A stretch of DNA of 64,000 nucleotides. Origin: Anniella stebbinsi. Its lineage: Eukaryota > Chordata > Lepidosauria > Squamata > Anniellidae. The stretch lies in assembly GCA_029215795.1 (NCBI GenBank), contig JARDYH010000003.1:33419001-33483000 (forward strand), given 5' to 3'. Below, one piece after another: positions 1 through 10,889 of the stretch. The notes beneath the pieces are model-generated. The model was not told the origin of the DNA. It ran no database searches and worked only from the letters and a program-made list of their open reading frames with translations. How positions within the stretch are numbered: the stretch's first letter is position 1; the number at the start of each line of letters is the position of its first letter. The translations under genes were made by a program, and so were the position numbers.

Positions 1-127
1 TGAGGACTAACAGCATGTCACAAAGTTCTCACAATTGAACTCATGAGATCAGAATAACAGAAAGGATCATTGTAAGTCCAAACATGCCACCCACTTCCCA
101 CACTGATATCTGGAAAGGAATTGAGTC

Positions 128-225
128 AGCCTTCCCCAGTCTGGTGTCATCCAGATTTTTTGGACTTCAACCCCCATCATCCCAAACTAGCAGGATCAAT
201 GGTCAGGAGTTCTGGGGTTTTTAGT
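128..225. repeat. Fragment of CAGGGGTGGGG-type palindromic hAT-like MITE
   Basis: Contains the family's core (GGACTTCAACCCCCATCATCCC), a decayed form of the ACTACAACTCCCATCAT arm that recurs in inverted form elsewhere in this window. Only one arm is clear. Confidence 0.5.
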
Positions 226-327
226 CCTCCCCTCTTGTTTTCCCCTAGCAATTGACATTCATCCAGAAGCAGATTATCTTTGAACATGGAAGATCCATTT
301 GCCGGCATATGTTCGAAGTGTAGACAA

Positions 328-441
328 CTTGGTGCCTTCCAGATGCTGTTGGACTCCAACTCCCAGAAGCCCCAGCAAGCATGGCCAGTGGTAAGGGATT
401 ATGGGAGTGTAGCCAAAACATCTGGAAGACACTAGGTTTCA
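328..441. repeat. CAGGGGTGGGG-type palindromic MITE, decayed copy
   Basis: Left arm reads CTTGGTGCCTTCCAGATG then GGACTCCAACTCCC. The right arm (GGGAGTGTAGCC, AACATCTGGAAGACACTAGG) is its approximate reverse complement. Terminal bases and target duplication are no longer clear. Confidence 0.6.
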
Positions 442-543
442 ACAGCTTTGTTCAGTGACTCTCCAGTTCCTATTGTGAAGGTGATTGACACTTTGCTGAT
501 GGCTAAGTCTTAAATTCCTCCCCTTTCCTCTCCTTAATTTCAG

Positions 544-616
544 AACCAGCATCACTCAAGATCCCTTCTATGACCTGGTTGCTGCTCGTAAGAAGAAGAT
601 TGCCAGCAAAAAGTGA
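544..616 (+). CDS. Putative terminal coding exon (C-terminal 23 residues), gene not identified
   Basis: After the acceptor CAG at 541-543, one frame reads TSITQDPFYDL, continues VAA, and ends RKKKIASKK followed by TGA at 614-616. Base 544 would complete a codon split across the intron. The peptide is charged, lysine-rich at its very end and has a DPFYD motif, which looks like real protein rather than chance reading. It is followed by a plausible 3'UTR and by AATAAA signals about 445 bases downstream. I do not recognise the family and assign no function. The main alternative is a chance open stretch, since 23 codons is short. Confidence 0.5.
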
Positions 617-1085
617 ACCTCTTTGGCTACCATCTTGCCCAACGAATGTTTCAGCTTCAAGAAAACAGCCTCCTTGGAGTACTCTGGCAAAGGAACTCAA
701 AGTACCCACCCCCAAATTCCAGTCTGACGCAGGCAAATGACTGACAGGCTGATGGGTAGCCTCCTCTTTCCACTCTCACGGCCAGAATCTGAAGAAACTA
801 AAACTGCTGCAGGAAGTATGGCTCATTTGTAAGTACACGTATCAAGTGTCAACATTCACGTCATATGGAGTAGTGCTTAGATTCTTGTATCCATCAATCA
901 TGATCTGGGCTAGAGAACCCAGGAAAGGCGATACCTCCTCTTAAAATGACCAGAGATCTTTTATGTATGTAAGCCAAGAAAGACCTGGGTACATGGGTTC
1001 CTGTCCTATCCAACTTGCTGTTCCACGAATAATGATGCAGGTCGAGTTATGTAGCACACAATAAATAAATTCATTTGGAATAATA
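617..1085 (+). other. Probable 3'UTR of the terminal exon
   Basis: Non-repetitive, mixed-composition sequence between the TGA at 614-616 and the polyadenylation signal. It has no long open frame on the plus strand. The inference rests on the exon and signal flanking it. Confidence 0.4.
1060..1069 (+). terminator. Overlapping AATAAA polyadenylation signals
   Basis: Two overlapping AATAAA hexamers occupy 1060-1065 and 1064-1069. A GT-rich patch (GGTTACCTGGTGGAGTG) follows about 30 bases later. Position and spacing suit the end of the transcript that contains the 544-616 exon. Confidence 0.45.
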
Positions 1086-1507
1086 GAATGACAGACAAAG
1101 GTTACCTGGTGGAGTGAAGGGTAACAATTCCATATTGTGCAGCCTAGCCAGGGTAGGCACTTATATTATTATTTTGTGTTACCAAGCTTGACACATGGCC
1201 CTTTGGAAGATGTGAACTGCTGCTGAGGTTACTGTACTGTTGTATTTTAGCTTCTCAGAACAGAATCCTCCAACTAGCATCTGACTCTAAAAAAAAACCA
1301 TGCAGCAAGTAGATCGTTCCTATATTTTTTCCCCAGCTGGCCAGAACAGATTAAAGACACCGCAGCATTGGGATGAGTTATGCACTTCTTTTGAAAGAGT
1401 CACTTAGTCCTGCAGACTGAGACCTGTGCTTTAGTTTAGGAGATGAGTGTTGAACCTCTGCCATAACTATGGCTTTAGGCAAAGTGCTCCTTCTCAGCCT
1501 TGGTTTC
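1086..1507. other. Single-copy spacer, nothing recognised
   Basis: No coding signal, structural repeat or known family seen. Confidence 0.5.
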
Positions 1508-2140
1508 TCATAAGAACATAAGGAACATGCTGGATCAGACCAAGGCTCCATCTAGTCTAGCACTCTGTTCACAAAGTGGCCAACCAACTGTCTGTGGGAA
1601 ATCCACATGCAGGACAAGAGTGCTATAGCACCCACTCACCCACATTCCCCAGCAACTGATGTACATAAGCTTGTTGCTCTGCTATTGGAGGGAGCACATA
1701 GCCATCAGGACTAATAGCCATTGATAGCCTTCTCCTTCAGGAATTTATCCAACCTCGTTTTAAAGCCATCCAGACTGGTGGCCATCACTACATCTTGGGG
1801 TAGCTAATTCCATAGTTTGACTATGCACTGTGTGAAGAAGTCCTTCCTTTTATCTGTCCTGAATCTTTCACCAATCAGCTTCATGGGATGACCCTGGGTC
1901 CTAGTATTATGAGAGGGGTGTGTGTGGATATCTCCCTATCCACATTCTCCACACCATGCACAATTTTGTACACCTCTATCATGTTTCCCCTTAGCCTCCT
2001 TTTTACCAAGCTAAACAATCCCAGCTGTTGTAACTTTCCCTCATAGGGGAGATGCTCCAGTGCCTTGATCATTTTAGTTGCCCTTTCTGTGCCTTTTCCA
2101 ACTCTACAATAACTTTTTAAAGTATGGTGACCTGAACTCA
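1508..2140 (-). mobile_element. CR1 LINE 3' fragment
   Basis: On the minus strand the 3' end (rc of CATAAGAACATAAGGAACATG) is the TTCTTATG-type CR1 tail. The region around 1890-2130 translates on the minus strand to a CR1 C-terminal reverse transcriptase tail with pieces such as LGLFSLVKRRLRGNMIEVYK. The frame is broken, the 5' part is missing, and it is an old dead copy. Confidence 0.85.
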
Positions 2141-2939
2141 TCTGTTAAATGGGCATAAGAGTACATGCTTGACTGGACTATTATGAGAATGAATTGGGTT
2201 GTTTGAGAGTGGTAACTGCTGCATAAACAAGGGGTTGGTGGGTTCGGGGCATGGAGGATCTTCTTTGTTTTTGTTTTATTAGAACTCTGAGGTCCATTAA
2301 CTGGAGCCAAGTGCAGAATACTGGATCAATTGGGCACGTTTAAAGGAACAGGGTGCCTCTGAGCACATGCCCAGCCCAGGGATTTGTGATCGGGACCGGA
2401 GCCAAGCTCACAAACTCTTCCATGCAAAAATCCACTCCTGGTTTTCCCTCAAGTATTCTTCAACAACATAATTTAGGAGGGTGAGGGAGGGAGGTGTTTA
2501 ATTGTTGCTATTGTTAGACAACTGAAGAGTCAGAAACCCTTGGACTGCAAATCACCCAGAGATCTATGGATAGATGCCAATCTTATTTAATTCTGCCCAC
2601 TCCTGGTGTAAAGCACTTTGTGAATCAGAAGAGCTATGTAAATGAATAAATATGAGTTTTTAAACAAGTTATTTTAAGGATTTAAAAGTGAGTAGATATA
2701 AAGATGCTATGTCAAATGTATCAAGACAGACAGGAAATGGGTGTTTGTTTTTTTCCACACATGTTCAAACAAATGGAGAAATGCCAATTTCTTTTATAAA
2801 TAAAAATGTGGGGGGAAATATTGCAGCTTTTTGCAGTTGAGTTGTTTTTATCAACATAAAACAGAAGCACCGAGCAGGCTGTATTTCTGTGGTTCTTTCC
2901 TATACCCCTTTAAGATGAGTCTACCTAAAGAAAGCTATA
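2141..2939. other. AT-rich spacer with a short L2-like tail
   Basis: Mostly unremarkable. At about 2597-2662 the string GTAAAGCACTTTGTGAA with GCTATGTAAATGAATAAATA resembles the 3' tails of L2-mobilised elements. No gene signal. Confidence 0.4.
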
Positions 2940-3062
2940 GCACAGGCTTCAATCCCTGACATCTCCAGATAGAGCCCTTCTCTGAAATGCTAGAGAGTCA
3001 CCACCAATTAATAAATATAATATTGAGCTGGACTTGATAGAAGGTAGCTTCCTATGTGCTAT
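2940..3062 (+). repeat. tRNA-derived SINE, internal/3' fragment (CR1-tailed type)
   Basis: Contains TTCAATCCCTGACATCTCCAG and GCTTCCTATGTG, the B-box-proximal part and the CTTCCTATG tail of the SINE seen complete on the opposite strand near 4 kb. The middle is diverged. Confidence 0.55.
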
Positions 3063-3414
3063 TTCCAATGTTGGCCATCCACCAGCAGGTTGAAAATCTT
3101 TGGCTGAACAAATTTCTCCTTCCGTTACAACCCAACCACCAAATCAGCTCTGGAGGGTTGGGGGAAGTGTCTAAGCAGATTTGAGGCATGTGCACAGTTA
3201 AACAATGGGAAGCCCCCTGGATCTAATGATATACATTTAACTTAGTGTTAGGCCAAAAATTTCGATTATTCCCTTTTCAGCATTTGGGGGGGGGGGGGAA
3301 TGAAAAAAACCCTGGTGAAAGAGGCTGGGAGACGTTAGCATTTCAGATAATTTTCTCTTGGGGAGGGGTACTGGGTTTCTACATATCTTTTTAAGTGCAG
3401 GAAGGTTTGAGGGG
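3063..3414. other. Spacer with long G homopolymer
   Basis: A run of about 14 G lies at 3285-3298. Nothing else identified. Confidence 0.4.
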
Positions 3415-3592
3415 GTCTTCTTTCTATTTTTTTAAACACCTCTGGCACCAATGGCATTCAGGAATTCTTCCTGAATGCCATTGGAGAGAGAGAGGACACA
3501 TGGTCTCCAATAGGCATTCATGAAGAACTGCTGGGCTCCTCCAAGTGCCAGGGGTTGTTGTTTTTTTAAAAAAAATTGAAAGAAGACACCTG
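3415..3592. mobile_element. Foldback (palindromic) MITE with perfect central hairpin
   Basis: Outer arms GTCTTCTTTC (about 3416) and GAAAGAAGAC (about 3578-3587) are perfect reverse complements, followed inward by matching T-rich and CTGGCAC/GTGCCAG segments. A further inverted repeat at 3448-3464 and 3468-3484 is a perfect 17-bp stem with a 3-base loop. No clear target duplication was found, so the superfamily is open. Confidence 0.55.
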
Positions 3593-3912
3593 AACAACTG
3601 GCTACACTTTAAAAAGGTATGTGGAAATGCTGTCCTCCTCCCCAAGGAGAAAATTCTCTGAAATTCTCTCCCTCATTTTTGCAGGGAAAGAAAAGGTCCC
3701 CAAATATAGGTGGCATCTCATAATTCCACAGCAGTGCAGAAAGAGCGCACAATATGGTACTGGACTCAAAGCCAGCTGTCCTGAGAATCTTTACTTTCAT
3801 GAAAAAGAAAGCAAGTTTCTAGACCTTATGGTGGTGAACATCAGCTTGAAAATGTGTAGATAATGCCAGAGAGTTGGTGGTATAAACTGCAGGCTGATGT
3901 GACCTGCACTGT
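3593..3912. other. Single-copy spacer
   Basis: Short open frames on both strands overlap here but none has a recognisable domain or splice context. Confidence 0.4.
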
Positions 3913-4088
3913 TAGGAACCTACCTTACATGGAGTTAATGCCTTGGTCCATCTAGTCCAGTATTGTTTACACTGATTGGCAGCTGCTCTCCAGGGTTTCA
4001 GGCAGGAGATTTTTCCTGTCCTACCTGGAGATGCTGGGGATCGGTGGTAGAGTGTGCCAATGCTCTACCACTGAGCTATGGCCCCTAT
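3913..4088 (-). repeat. tRNA-derived SINE (Ala-tRNA-like head, CR1-like tail)
   Basis: Read on the minus strand it begins GGGGCCATAGCTCAGTGGT, a tRNA-Ala-like A-box head, then a decayed B box. It continues through ATCTCCAGGTAGGAC, CCTGAAACCCTGGAGAGC and CTAGATGGACCAAGG, and ends in a short tail. This is a common squamate SINE architecture; copy intact but diverged. Confidence 0.75.
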
Positions 4089-5808
4089 TCTTTGCTGCTC
4101 TCTACAACTAGCAAAACAGAACAAAAATCAAATAAAAGAAATTATGCTAATATGTGCAATTTGCATCATTTATATAGGTTGCAAAATTCATTTGTTTTGA
4201 GGTGACATGGGAATTGGATGGCTTGGATGCTGAATTTTGGTTGGATTGGGTTTTGTTTTCTTCGTGTGGAGTAACGTACTGTTCTGATCACAATGTCCGT
4301 TACGTAGTGGTGGCCAGAAAACAAGTAAAATGCAAGAACTGGGAGAGCACAGGTTATCTTGGCAACATATTCCCCATCTCCATTTTCTTGGTTGTTCTTG
4401 GCTTGCCTACCCCTGCACATTTCCTGGCCTTCCTTGCGTATCTATCTTGCCTAGTTTTTATCTGCAATCTCAGCTCTAATTTCTCACCTCTCTTCCTGAA
4501 GGGGGCTCTGTCCACAAGGAAATCCGTACAACAAGCATCGTCTTCCTTTTCTGTTCTGTTTTTGCCAATGCAACAGGGCAGTTGAATCCATTCCAATAGG
4601 CAGAGTGAATATATCTTTGAGTCAAGGCACGTGCAGATCCGGGAGAAGGAACACGAAGGTTTTCCTTGAATGACGCCATTGCGTCGCTCTTTCTTTCCTC
4701 CGATGACAGCAATGCACTAGGGAGCTTATTTATTGATTTGACCAGTTAGTTCGTGTCTTGGGTCTTCCCCTGACAAGGGAATGAACCCTACCACCCTCAA
4801 CAGAAATCCCTGTGGGTTCCAGGCACTGTATTAGCAAAAAAGGGAAAAAAAGGGGGGGGGGGTTAAAACCATTGTACTCAGCTGGAAATGAATCTGCTAA
4901 ATATACTCGAAAGGTTGAATATACCTGCAGCTTTCTTACCACCCTGGCTCCAACCTAGAAACCATTTGGAATGTCCAGGCTGCACTACTCACTCAAAATA
5001 TCAGTAGGCTGCACAAAGAAAATCTGTTTTAGGGGCAGAGAAATCAACACTGGTTGGTTGGTTGTTGTTGTTTTTTGCTCCTCCTCAGAAGAGGCTGCCT
5101 CCAGAGTTCATTCCAGGTAATATGAAATCCAATTCCAGTCCTTTCCTTTCTCCCTGAGCAGCAATTAATTTCTAAAATGAATAAAACCACCCAAATGACA
5201 AGCCCTAAAGCCCCCCCCCCCCGCCTTTAGCAGTAGTGGTTCAGGTGGAATTCAGGCCAAGAATAATTTCATCTGTTGCAGGGACAGCTCAAGACGTATT
5301 GCTCCCTGAGGCATAGCAGAAAATCCACCCCAAAGTCAAGGTGTATATACCCCATGGCTGCTCAAGTTAGTTTGGTACCTGAGGCAAAAAAACCCATGAG
5401 GGCTTCTCTGGCAGTAAAACTACAGCAATAATAAATTGAATAACTAATATTTTGAAAACCTTTCATGATACCTGAAACTACCTGCCTGAAGCAACCACTT
5501 CAGTCTTTCTCATAGTAGAGCCAGCCTTAACCTGTTGAATTTCTGTGTCTGCAGCTCTTTAAAGCACACCAACCTTGAACTGCTTTGAGATTCATTTGGG
5601 AAGTCAGTCACGGGGCGTATTTTCCTCTTTTGAGACTGCATCCCTTGCTCTTAATTCCCATGGGGCCATGCAAACCAGGTGGCTTCTACCATCCTTTCAT
5701 TGTAATGCCTGTGTAGGAGGAAGAAGAGAGGCAAAGACTGAGGGATATGAAAAGCTGTGGGATGAAGAGATTCTACAAATCATGTGTAGCTTAGATTGGT
5801 CCAAAAAT
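4089..5808. other. Apparently single-copy sequence, no gene assigned
   Basis: Contains a 127-codon open frame (4202-4585, plus) with hydrophobic segments but no recognisable domain, splice context or codon bias; I do not call it. Homopolymers: A/G run near 4840-4862 and a C run at 5211-5222. Several CpGs near 4620-4690 stand out from the surroundings. Confidence 0.4.
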
Positions 5809-6687
5809 GGGTGACCAGATCGCCCGGGGTTTCCCGGTCCTAACCGGTAAACCTGGGGCGATCTGGGCCGACCGGGGGGCGGCGGGGGCAACCCGGGGCT
5901 GCGGGGGGTCACACGGCGGCGAGTGGCGGCGAGTGGCGGCGAGCGGCAGCAGACCCGGTAGGTCCGGGTTGGGTTATGTGGGGGGGGGATGGGTGGCTTG
6001 GTGGTAGGGTTTCAGGTGGGGGGACTACTTTCCCACCACCACCTGCCGAGGCGTCCGCTTCCCTCCGGTGCTCGAACTACTGAGAAACAGGCGTTCTACT
6101 GAGGGACAGGCTGCGAAGCCTGTTTCTCAGTAGATTCGAGCACCGGAGGGAAGCGTCCGCCCTTGCTAGTAAGGAGCACGAGGCGGGAGGGGCCCCCCCA
6201 CTTACCTTCTGGGGCAGCCGCTTCCCTCTGGTGCTCGAATCTACTGAGAAACAGGCTTCGCGGCCTGTCCCTCAGTAGCACACCGGGTGATGATGTCATC
6301 ACCCGGCGTTGACCCTGGCAAAGTTTCATGTGTGTAACTTTAAAAATGACAAAGTTATAGGCATTCCTGGGTATTTATTAAAAAATTAATTGCCACAAAA
6401 CACATGCACCAATCTTTCTGAAATTTCTCACAGATAACTATCCCTAACCAGTGTATAATGTGCCCAGGTTTCATCCTTCTATCTTTAAAAATGAAAAAGT
6501 TATAGGCGTTTTTGTAAAACAATACTTGGCTATGGGAAAAAGCATTCAAAATGGCGTCCGATCCGGATCGGACATCCGGTCCGATCCGATCCAACCATCC
6601 TCCGATCCGATCCGATCCGATCCAACCCCCCAGGTCCGATTCCGATCCACTATCCGATCCGATCCGGGGGGTCAGTGCACATCCCTA
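5809..6687. mobile_element. GC-rich hAT-like non-autonomous element (right end intact)
   Basis: The right end reads GATCCGATCCGGGGGGTCAGTGCACATCCCTA, matching the family terminus (rc TAGGGATGTGCAC). GATCC-type subterminal repeats fill 6555-6670. The body has inverted repeats such as CTACTGAGAAACAGGC with its complement (6080-6135 and 6240-6280) and a GTGATGATGTCATCAC centre near 6290. Two copies of the CTGAAATTTCTCACAG / AAAAGTTATAGGC unit (6300-6520) link it to the AT-rich copy at about 18 kb. The left boundary is unclear: 5818-5862 is itself a near palindrome (GATCGCCC...GGGCGATC) that may belong to a second element. Confidence 0.65.
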
Positions 6688-7489
6688 CTGAGAAGGCCTC
6701 CAGGGACACAACAGGGCTTAGTTTTCCTAGTAAATATGTTTAAGATTGCAACCTAGCCTAGGATTCCCAGGGCCAATTCAAGGGTCAGTTTATCCCTGTA
6801 GCAGAATCAAGAAACCTTCCTTCCAAACTCATCTGATTAATTGCTGCTGCAGGAGCAGGAGGAACGTAAATGTAATGGCTCTACTCCAAAGAAAATATCC
6901 TTTATACTTCCCCAGTTATACAGGGTATTAGGCTATTAGAACTTTGTATTTGCCCAGTGCTTTGAAGGCACTGTGAAAGTCAGTAATATCTCCAGAGGGT
7001 CCCTACACCTAGCTCGTGATTCATCCTGCTGCAGTGCTATATAACATTGTGAACAACATCACTAACATGGCGTTATTAGTCGGGCATTGCGGATTATATC
7101 TGGGTTGGTGATTTACTGATCTCCTCCACCCCCTCATTGGTAATAAGAAAGATTTGAGGGATTATACTATTATGACCAGGTTGTAAGGAACCCTGTCTGC
7201 CCCGCTCCTCCATTAATGGTCTCTGGTAGGCATACCTGGCAGTAGCAGGCAGCAGAGGACACTGGAAGCATTGGGTCTGGTTACCATCTTCATTTCCCAC
7301 AATGCTCCAGAAAGACACTGTCTTGTGGGAAATTACAATGGTGGCTAGACTAGCTACTGCTGAGTGCACTGGGCCAGAACTTTTTTTTTTTTGACAGGAG
7401 GCCCCAGGGCAGGTGTCAGCAGTGGGCACTGCCAGGATCCTAGGGCCCTGGCAGTTGCCCAAGGCTAATGCCTGCCCAGATACAAACCT
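6688..7489. other. Spacer, no gene
   Basis: No repeat structure recognised except a T11+ run at about 7380. Open frames on both strands lack domain signals. Confidence 0.4.
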
Positions 7490-8170
7490 TCATATGGTTA
7501 ACATTTCCCCACCAGCAATCAGTATTGGCTTCCTGCACCGCCTTTTCTGTGTATCATCAAGCCCATTGTGTACGCTGCCTCGCTGCCCACGTACACCTTC
7601 CCGCCTGCGCATATACGAGGACGCAATGCCCTGTCGGATAGTAAATTTGATAGATTGCCGGCGAGCCAACATGTTTCTGTCTGCGCTCGGGAGCGCAGGC
7701 ACGCCTGGAGACAGAAAGCAAATGCTGACACTTGGGGCTTTTTTCCCCTTTTCTATCAAGGACTTCTGAGTGCAGCTGGTAATTTCTTTTCATAATAAAT
7801 GTCTATATATCTTCATAAAAGGCCAGGAGGCAATGGGCATAGAGCACAGGGATATGGCAGGTTCCGGCTTTGTCCCTCCTGCACCTTCCCCTCCCCACCT
7901 GTGTTTATCAGCTCCCCTTTGGAAAGATAATGCGTTTTAAAAGGCTTCGAGAAATCATTTGCTAGTGAAGGAGATTGAAGCTGGGAGGGCAGCCAAGGAT
8001 TTCATTCGGCTGAGTTTAGAGAGACATGTAGGACAGGATGCAGAAAACATACGGTGAGGAAATGGGAGAATTGTCGTGACAGGAAGAGAGAGCGAGCTGT
8101 TTTGGGCTCCATACAGAATTTTGCATCCCGATGCAGAGCCTGTTCAAGATGTAATTTCGAGGTGAGTTTT
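7490..8170. promoter_or_regulatory. CpG-rich single-copy block, candidate regulatory element
   Basis: Between about 7560 and 7720 CpG dinucleotides are dense (CTGCGCATATACGAGGACGC, GCCGGCGAGCC, GCGCTCGGGAGCGC) although the surroundings are CpG-poor. Downstream, 7905-7945 contains TTATCAG and AGATAA GATA-type sites. No repeat family is recognised. Overlapping open frames on both strands here are probably a by-product of composition. Regulatory identity is inferred, not shown. Confidence 0.3.
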
Positions 8171-8190
8171 ACAGTAAACCAAGCCAGACC

Positions 8191-8580
8191 TAGAGATGTT
8201 TGAGAAATTCATTTCTGTTTATTTTTGACCAGAATTTATCCAGTTTGCACCTCCCGGAATCCAAAGTGAACCCAAACACAAGCTGCAGTCAAACTCTGTA
8301 TGTTTCTGTGGCCGTACAATGGGATTGGAGGATCAAACAAACAAAATTAATTGAAACATATGCACATGTTGAAATATTTGCCTACTGAAAATATGCCTAC
8401 TGTTGAAATATTTGAAGAAATGTGGTTTAATTAATGGGAGGGGAACACATATCTTTCAGAAATGGGCACAACGGATGCAAAGATTTGGAAACATGTGCCC
8501 AAGTTTTTATACTTGCAATCCGATACAGACATGAGCCACACTGAGCTTCAAGGTGGAATTTGGTGATTTGCACATCCCTC
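8191..8580. mobile_element. hAT-like non-autonomous element, AT-rich
   Basis: Starts TAGAGATGTT and ends GCACATCCCTC, a decayed form of the TAGGGATG/CATCCCTA ends. Flanking 8-mers GCCAGACC (8183-8190) and ACCAGACA (8581-8588) agree at 6 of 8 positions, suggesting an old 8-bp target duplication. Confidence 0.5.
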
Positions 8581-8732
8581 ACCAGACATCCTCAACTACT
8601 TATGTGTTAAGTTCAGCCCTAAGAAGGTTTATATACTATGATGTAATTCAGATCTGCAGTAAAAATAACTGTGAAGAAGAGTGCAGCTATCTTCCATCCT
8701 AGACTCTTCATCATGATGAGATCAACATCTCT

Positions 8733-8922
8733 GGCCCTGTTCAGACAACACACTAAGCCATGGTAGTTAAGCATTTTGGGCTAAACATTGTGGCTTAGCA
8801 TGTCATGTGAACTATTTCTAACTATGGTGGCTACATAACCATGGTTTAAACACACACACTAACCATTCACTGCAATGGGTTAGTGGCCTAACCATAGCTT
8901 AGCATATTGTCTGAACAGGCCC
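8733..8922. mobile_element. Palindromic MITE, GGCCCTGTTCAGACAA ends
   Basis: Left end GGCCCTGTTCAGACAAC and right end (rc) GGGCCTGTTCAGACAAT match closely. Inner arms CACTAAGCCATGGT / ACCATAGCTTAG and repeated AACCATGG-type blocks give an almost complete foldback. Target duplication not clear. Ends beginning GGCC resemble Harbinger-type elements, but that is tentative. Confidence 0.65.
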
Positions 8923-8991
8923 ATTATGTTGACTGAAATGGACATTTGATCATTAGCGCTCTCGTGCATTAAAGCTTGGGTGGTGGGGAGG

Positions 8992-9123
8992 TAGGGTTGT
9001 CAGAAAAATCCAGAATGGATACAAATGACTTTTTTAAAAGCCAGTCCACTGTGGAATCTGCAGACTGGATTCACACAAATATGATCTCATTTGAATCCAT
9101 TGTGGTTTTCTCCAACTTCCCTA
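8992..9123. mobile_element. Short palindromic hAT-like element (TAGGGTTG...CTTCCCTA)
   Basis: The left end TAGGGTTGTCAGAAAAATCC and the reverse complement of the right end (TAGGGAAGTTGGAGAAAACC) are homologous. The interior matches the 21095 and 52150 copies (AGCCAGTCCACTGTGGAAT). No target duplication left. Confidence 0.55.
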
Positions 9124-9664
9124 GCTGATGTACTGTAAATTTTCACTGACCTAGAACCCTGCTATTGTTAACAGGATCTTTGGCTTTCCCACCCAAAGTC
9201 AAGGAAACATGGGCGTTAGATAAGAATTGGCATGACACTCTCTGGCCTGATGCCAGTTTCCAGGACTCTAAGTCCCTTTTGCACAAGGGCTTTGTGATAT
9301 GTGTATGCCCAAATATGCACAAGCTTTATGCATATTTTCAACTCCAAGGGTATGTATGCTTGCTCCCACACAAATAGGACTTTGAATACATGGAGGTCAG
9401 GGCAGGCCACTGGGCACAATCCTCTATTTTACTTTATATGCTTCATAGATATCTGCACAATCAGGGACTGATTTTCTAAAACTCTATGGAGGTGAAACTG
9501 TGATCAGAATAAAGTGATGTGTAGTGATATTAGATTTTCATTCTACAACGGAAGGAGAGATTCACCTTTAATAGAAGGATACCTGGCAGGTCTGCTTTCA
9601 TTCAAGTTGCTTTCTGAGCTAAGGATGGGGTGGGCATCCAGTTGGGGGTCGAAGCCTGGTGAGA
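9124..9664. other. Spacer, nothing recognised
   Basis: No structure beyond short chance open frames. Confidence 0.35.
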
Positions 9665-9709
9665 CTGAATTGGGCAAGTGCTGAGGACCCCAGCACTTGC
9701 CCAATTCAG
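9665..9709. repeat. Perfect 19-bp hairpin
   Basis: Arms 9665-9683 (CTGAATTGGGCAAGTGCTG) and 9691-9709 are exact reverse complements around a 7-base loop. It probably belongs to the decayed element that continues to about 9990. Confidence 0.7.
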
Positions 9710-9990
9710 CATGTGCCCAAAACAGCCATGTACTCAATATTACAGGTGTTCATGCCTTTAATGTTGCATACATAGCCCCTTTAAAGCTGCCATTTGCACA
9801 ATTGGGATATTTACAGACAAGAATGAGCCACTTTTTCTGGAGGAAAATGGCAGCTCACGGAAGGAGTAGTCACTCACGCACTGCTGCTGAGCACCCATAG
9901 CCTGCCCAGCGGCTTGCCCCGACCTGCTCACTGGGGTCAGGTAAGTGGTGAGGGTTCCATGATCACTGCACAGGGTAAGCACGGGGGGGG
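9710..9990. repeat. Fragment of hairpin-bearing element related to 49774-50274
   Basis: Shares ATGTTGCATACATAGCCCCTTTAAAG-type sequence and TGGTGAGG/CACTCA motifs with the 10.9 kb and 49.8 kb copies. Ends are not defined. Confidence 0.4.
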
Positions 9991-10889
9991 GGGGTGTCTG
10001 TCCACCGCTATTCTGAGAATCAAAAGCTGAGTTCTGTCCTGGCTGAGATCATGCAGCATGCAGCGACTCAGCAATGTGGCAATGCCAGGACATTTGTTAC
10101 CATACTGCCTTGCTGTACTGTGAAGCCAATGGGTACCAGATGTGTTTATGTCCTTAGAGGAAAGGAGGCCTGCCAATGCCACTCTCTTTGCAAAGAGATG
10201 CACCACAGAGTTCCAGAGTTATGTCTGGCATCTCACACATAAATGCTGCCTAAGCGTTGGGTGGAGCTAAATGTAACAGCAGATCAGGAGGAGATGATGG
10301 AGAAAGACCAGCTGGCAAGATGGGTGGTGGAAAGGAGAAGGTGGAAAGAAAAGTCAGAGGAAATGATTAAATAAGATGAAGAGGAAAATCAGGTCCAGTT
10401 TACAGTTTGAATAATTCATCCAGTCCCTTTAGTGAAGTCCTGTAAAAAAAAACCCATTCTTATTTGTGTAACCAACAAAACCACCTTGCATACATAGAAG
10501 AGAATCAGAAAATCTGGACAGACATCACCATAGTCTGGAACAGATTTTCTAGACACAGTCTTTCAAAATGGCTGCTGGCAAGTTTTAATTGCATCTATTT
10601 CGACTCCTGGAACACTTACAGAAGTTATTCTGGTGTCTAAATATATGTTTTTGAAGTCAAGGGGCAGGACAAAATGGGCAGGTGGATGCTACCACAAGGT
10701 TCAGATGTCATGAAGCTGAGCGGGTTCTACTCACCCAGATTTCTTAAACCTGGACAAAAATGGACTTTCAAGATTCTCCACACTACTTGTGGGCAGAGAA
10801 AATGTGGGAGGAGGATGAATTCTCAACAATTTCTCACAAGTAAGTCTCATTATTTGCAGAGATTGTAGCACAGCTTCTTTTTTTTTCTT
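9991..10889. other. Spacer, nothing recognised
   Basis: A G11 run lies at about 9983-9993 at its edge. No coding or repeat structure identified. Confidence 0.35.

Larger units (their letters stand above)
1..543 (+). other. End of last intron of a plus-strand gene
   Basis: The stretch ends in a pyrimidine-rich tract and CAG at 541-543, a good splice acceptor directly before a short open terminal exon. It carries two decayed palindromic repeat fragments and otherwise nothing recognisable. The intron assignment depends entirely on the exon call that follows. Confidence 0.55.

Noticed and set aside
3990..4088. tRNA-Ala gene on the minus strand
   Set aside because: Only the A-box head is tRNA-like. 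The rest is SINE body and the acceptor/anticodon arms do not pair.
4202..4585. 127-codon plus-strand frame with hydrophobic segments
   Set aside because: No recognisable domain, no splice context, and overlapping frames on the other strand of similar length.
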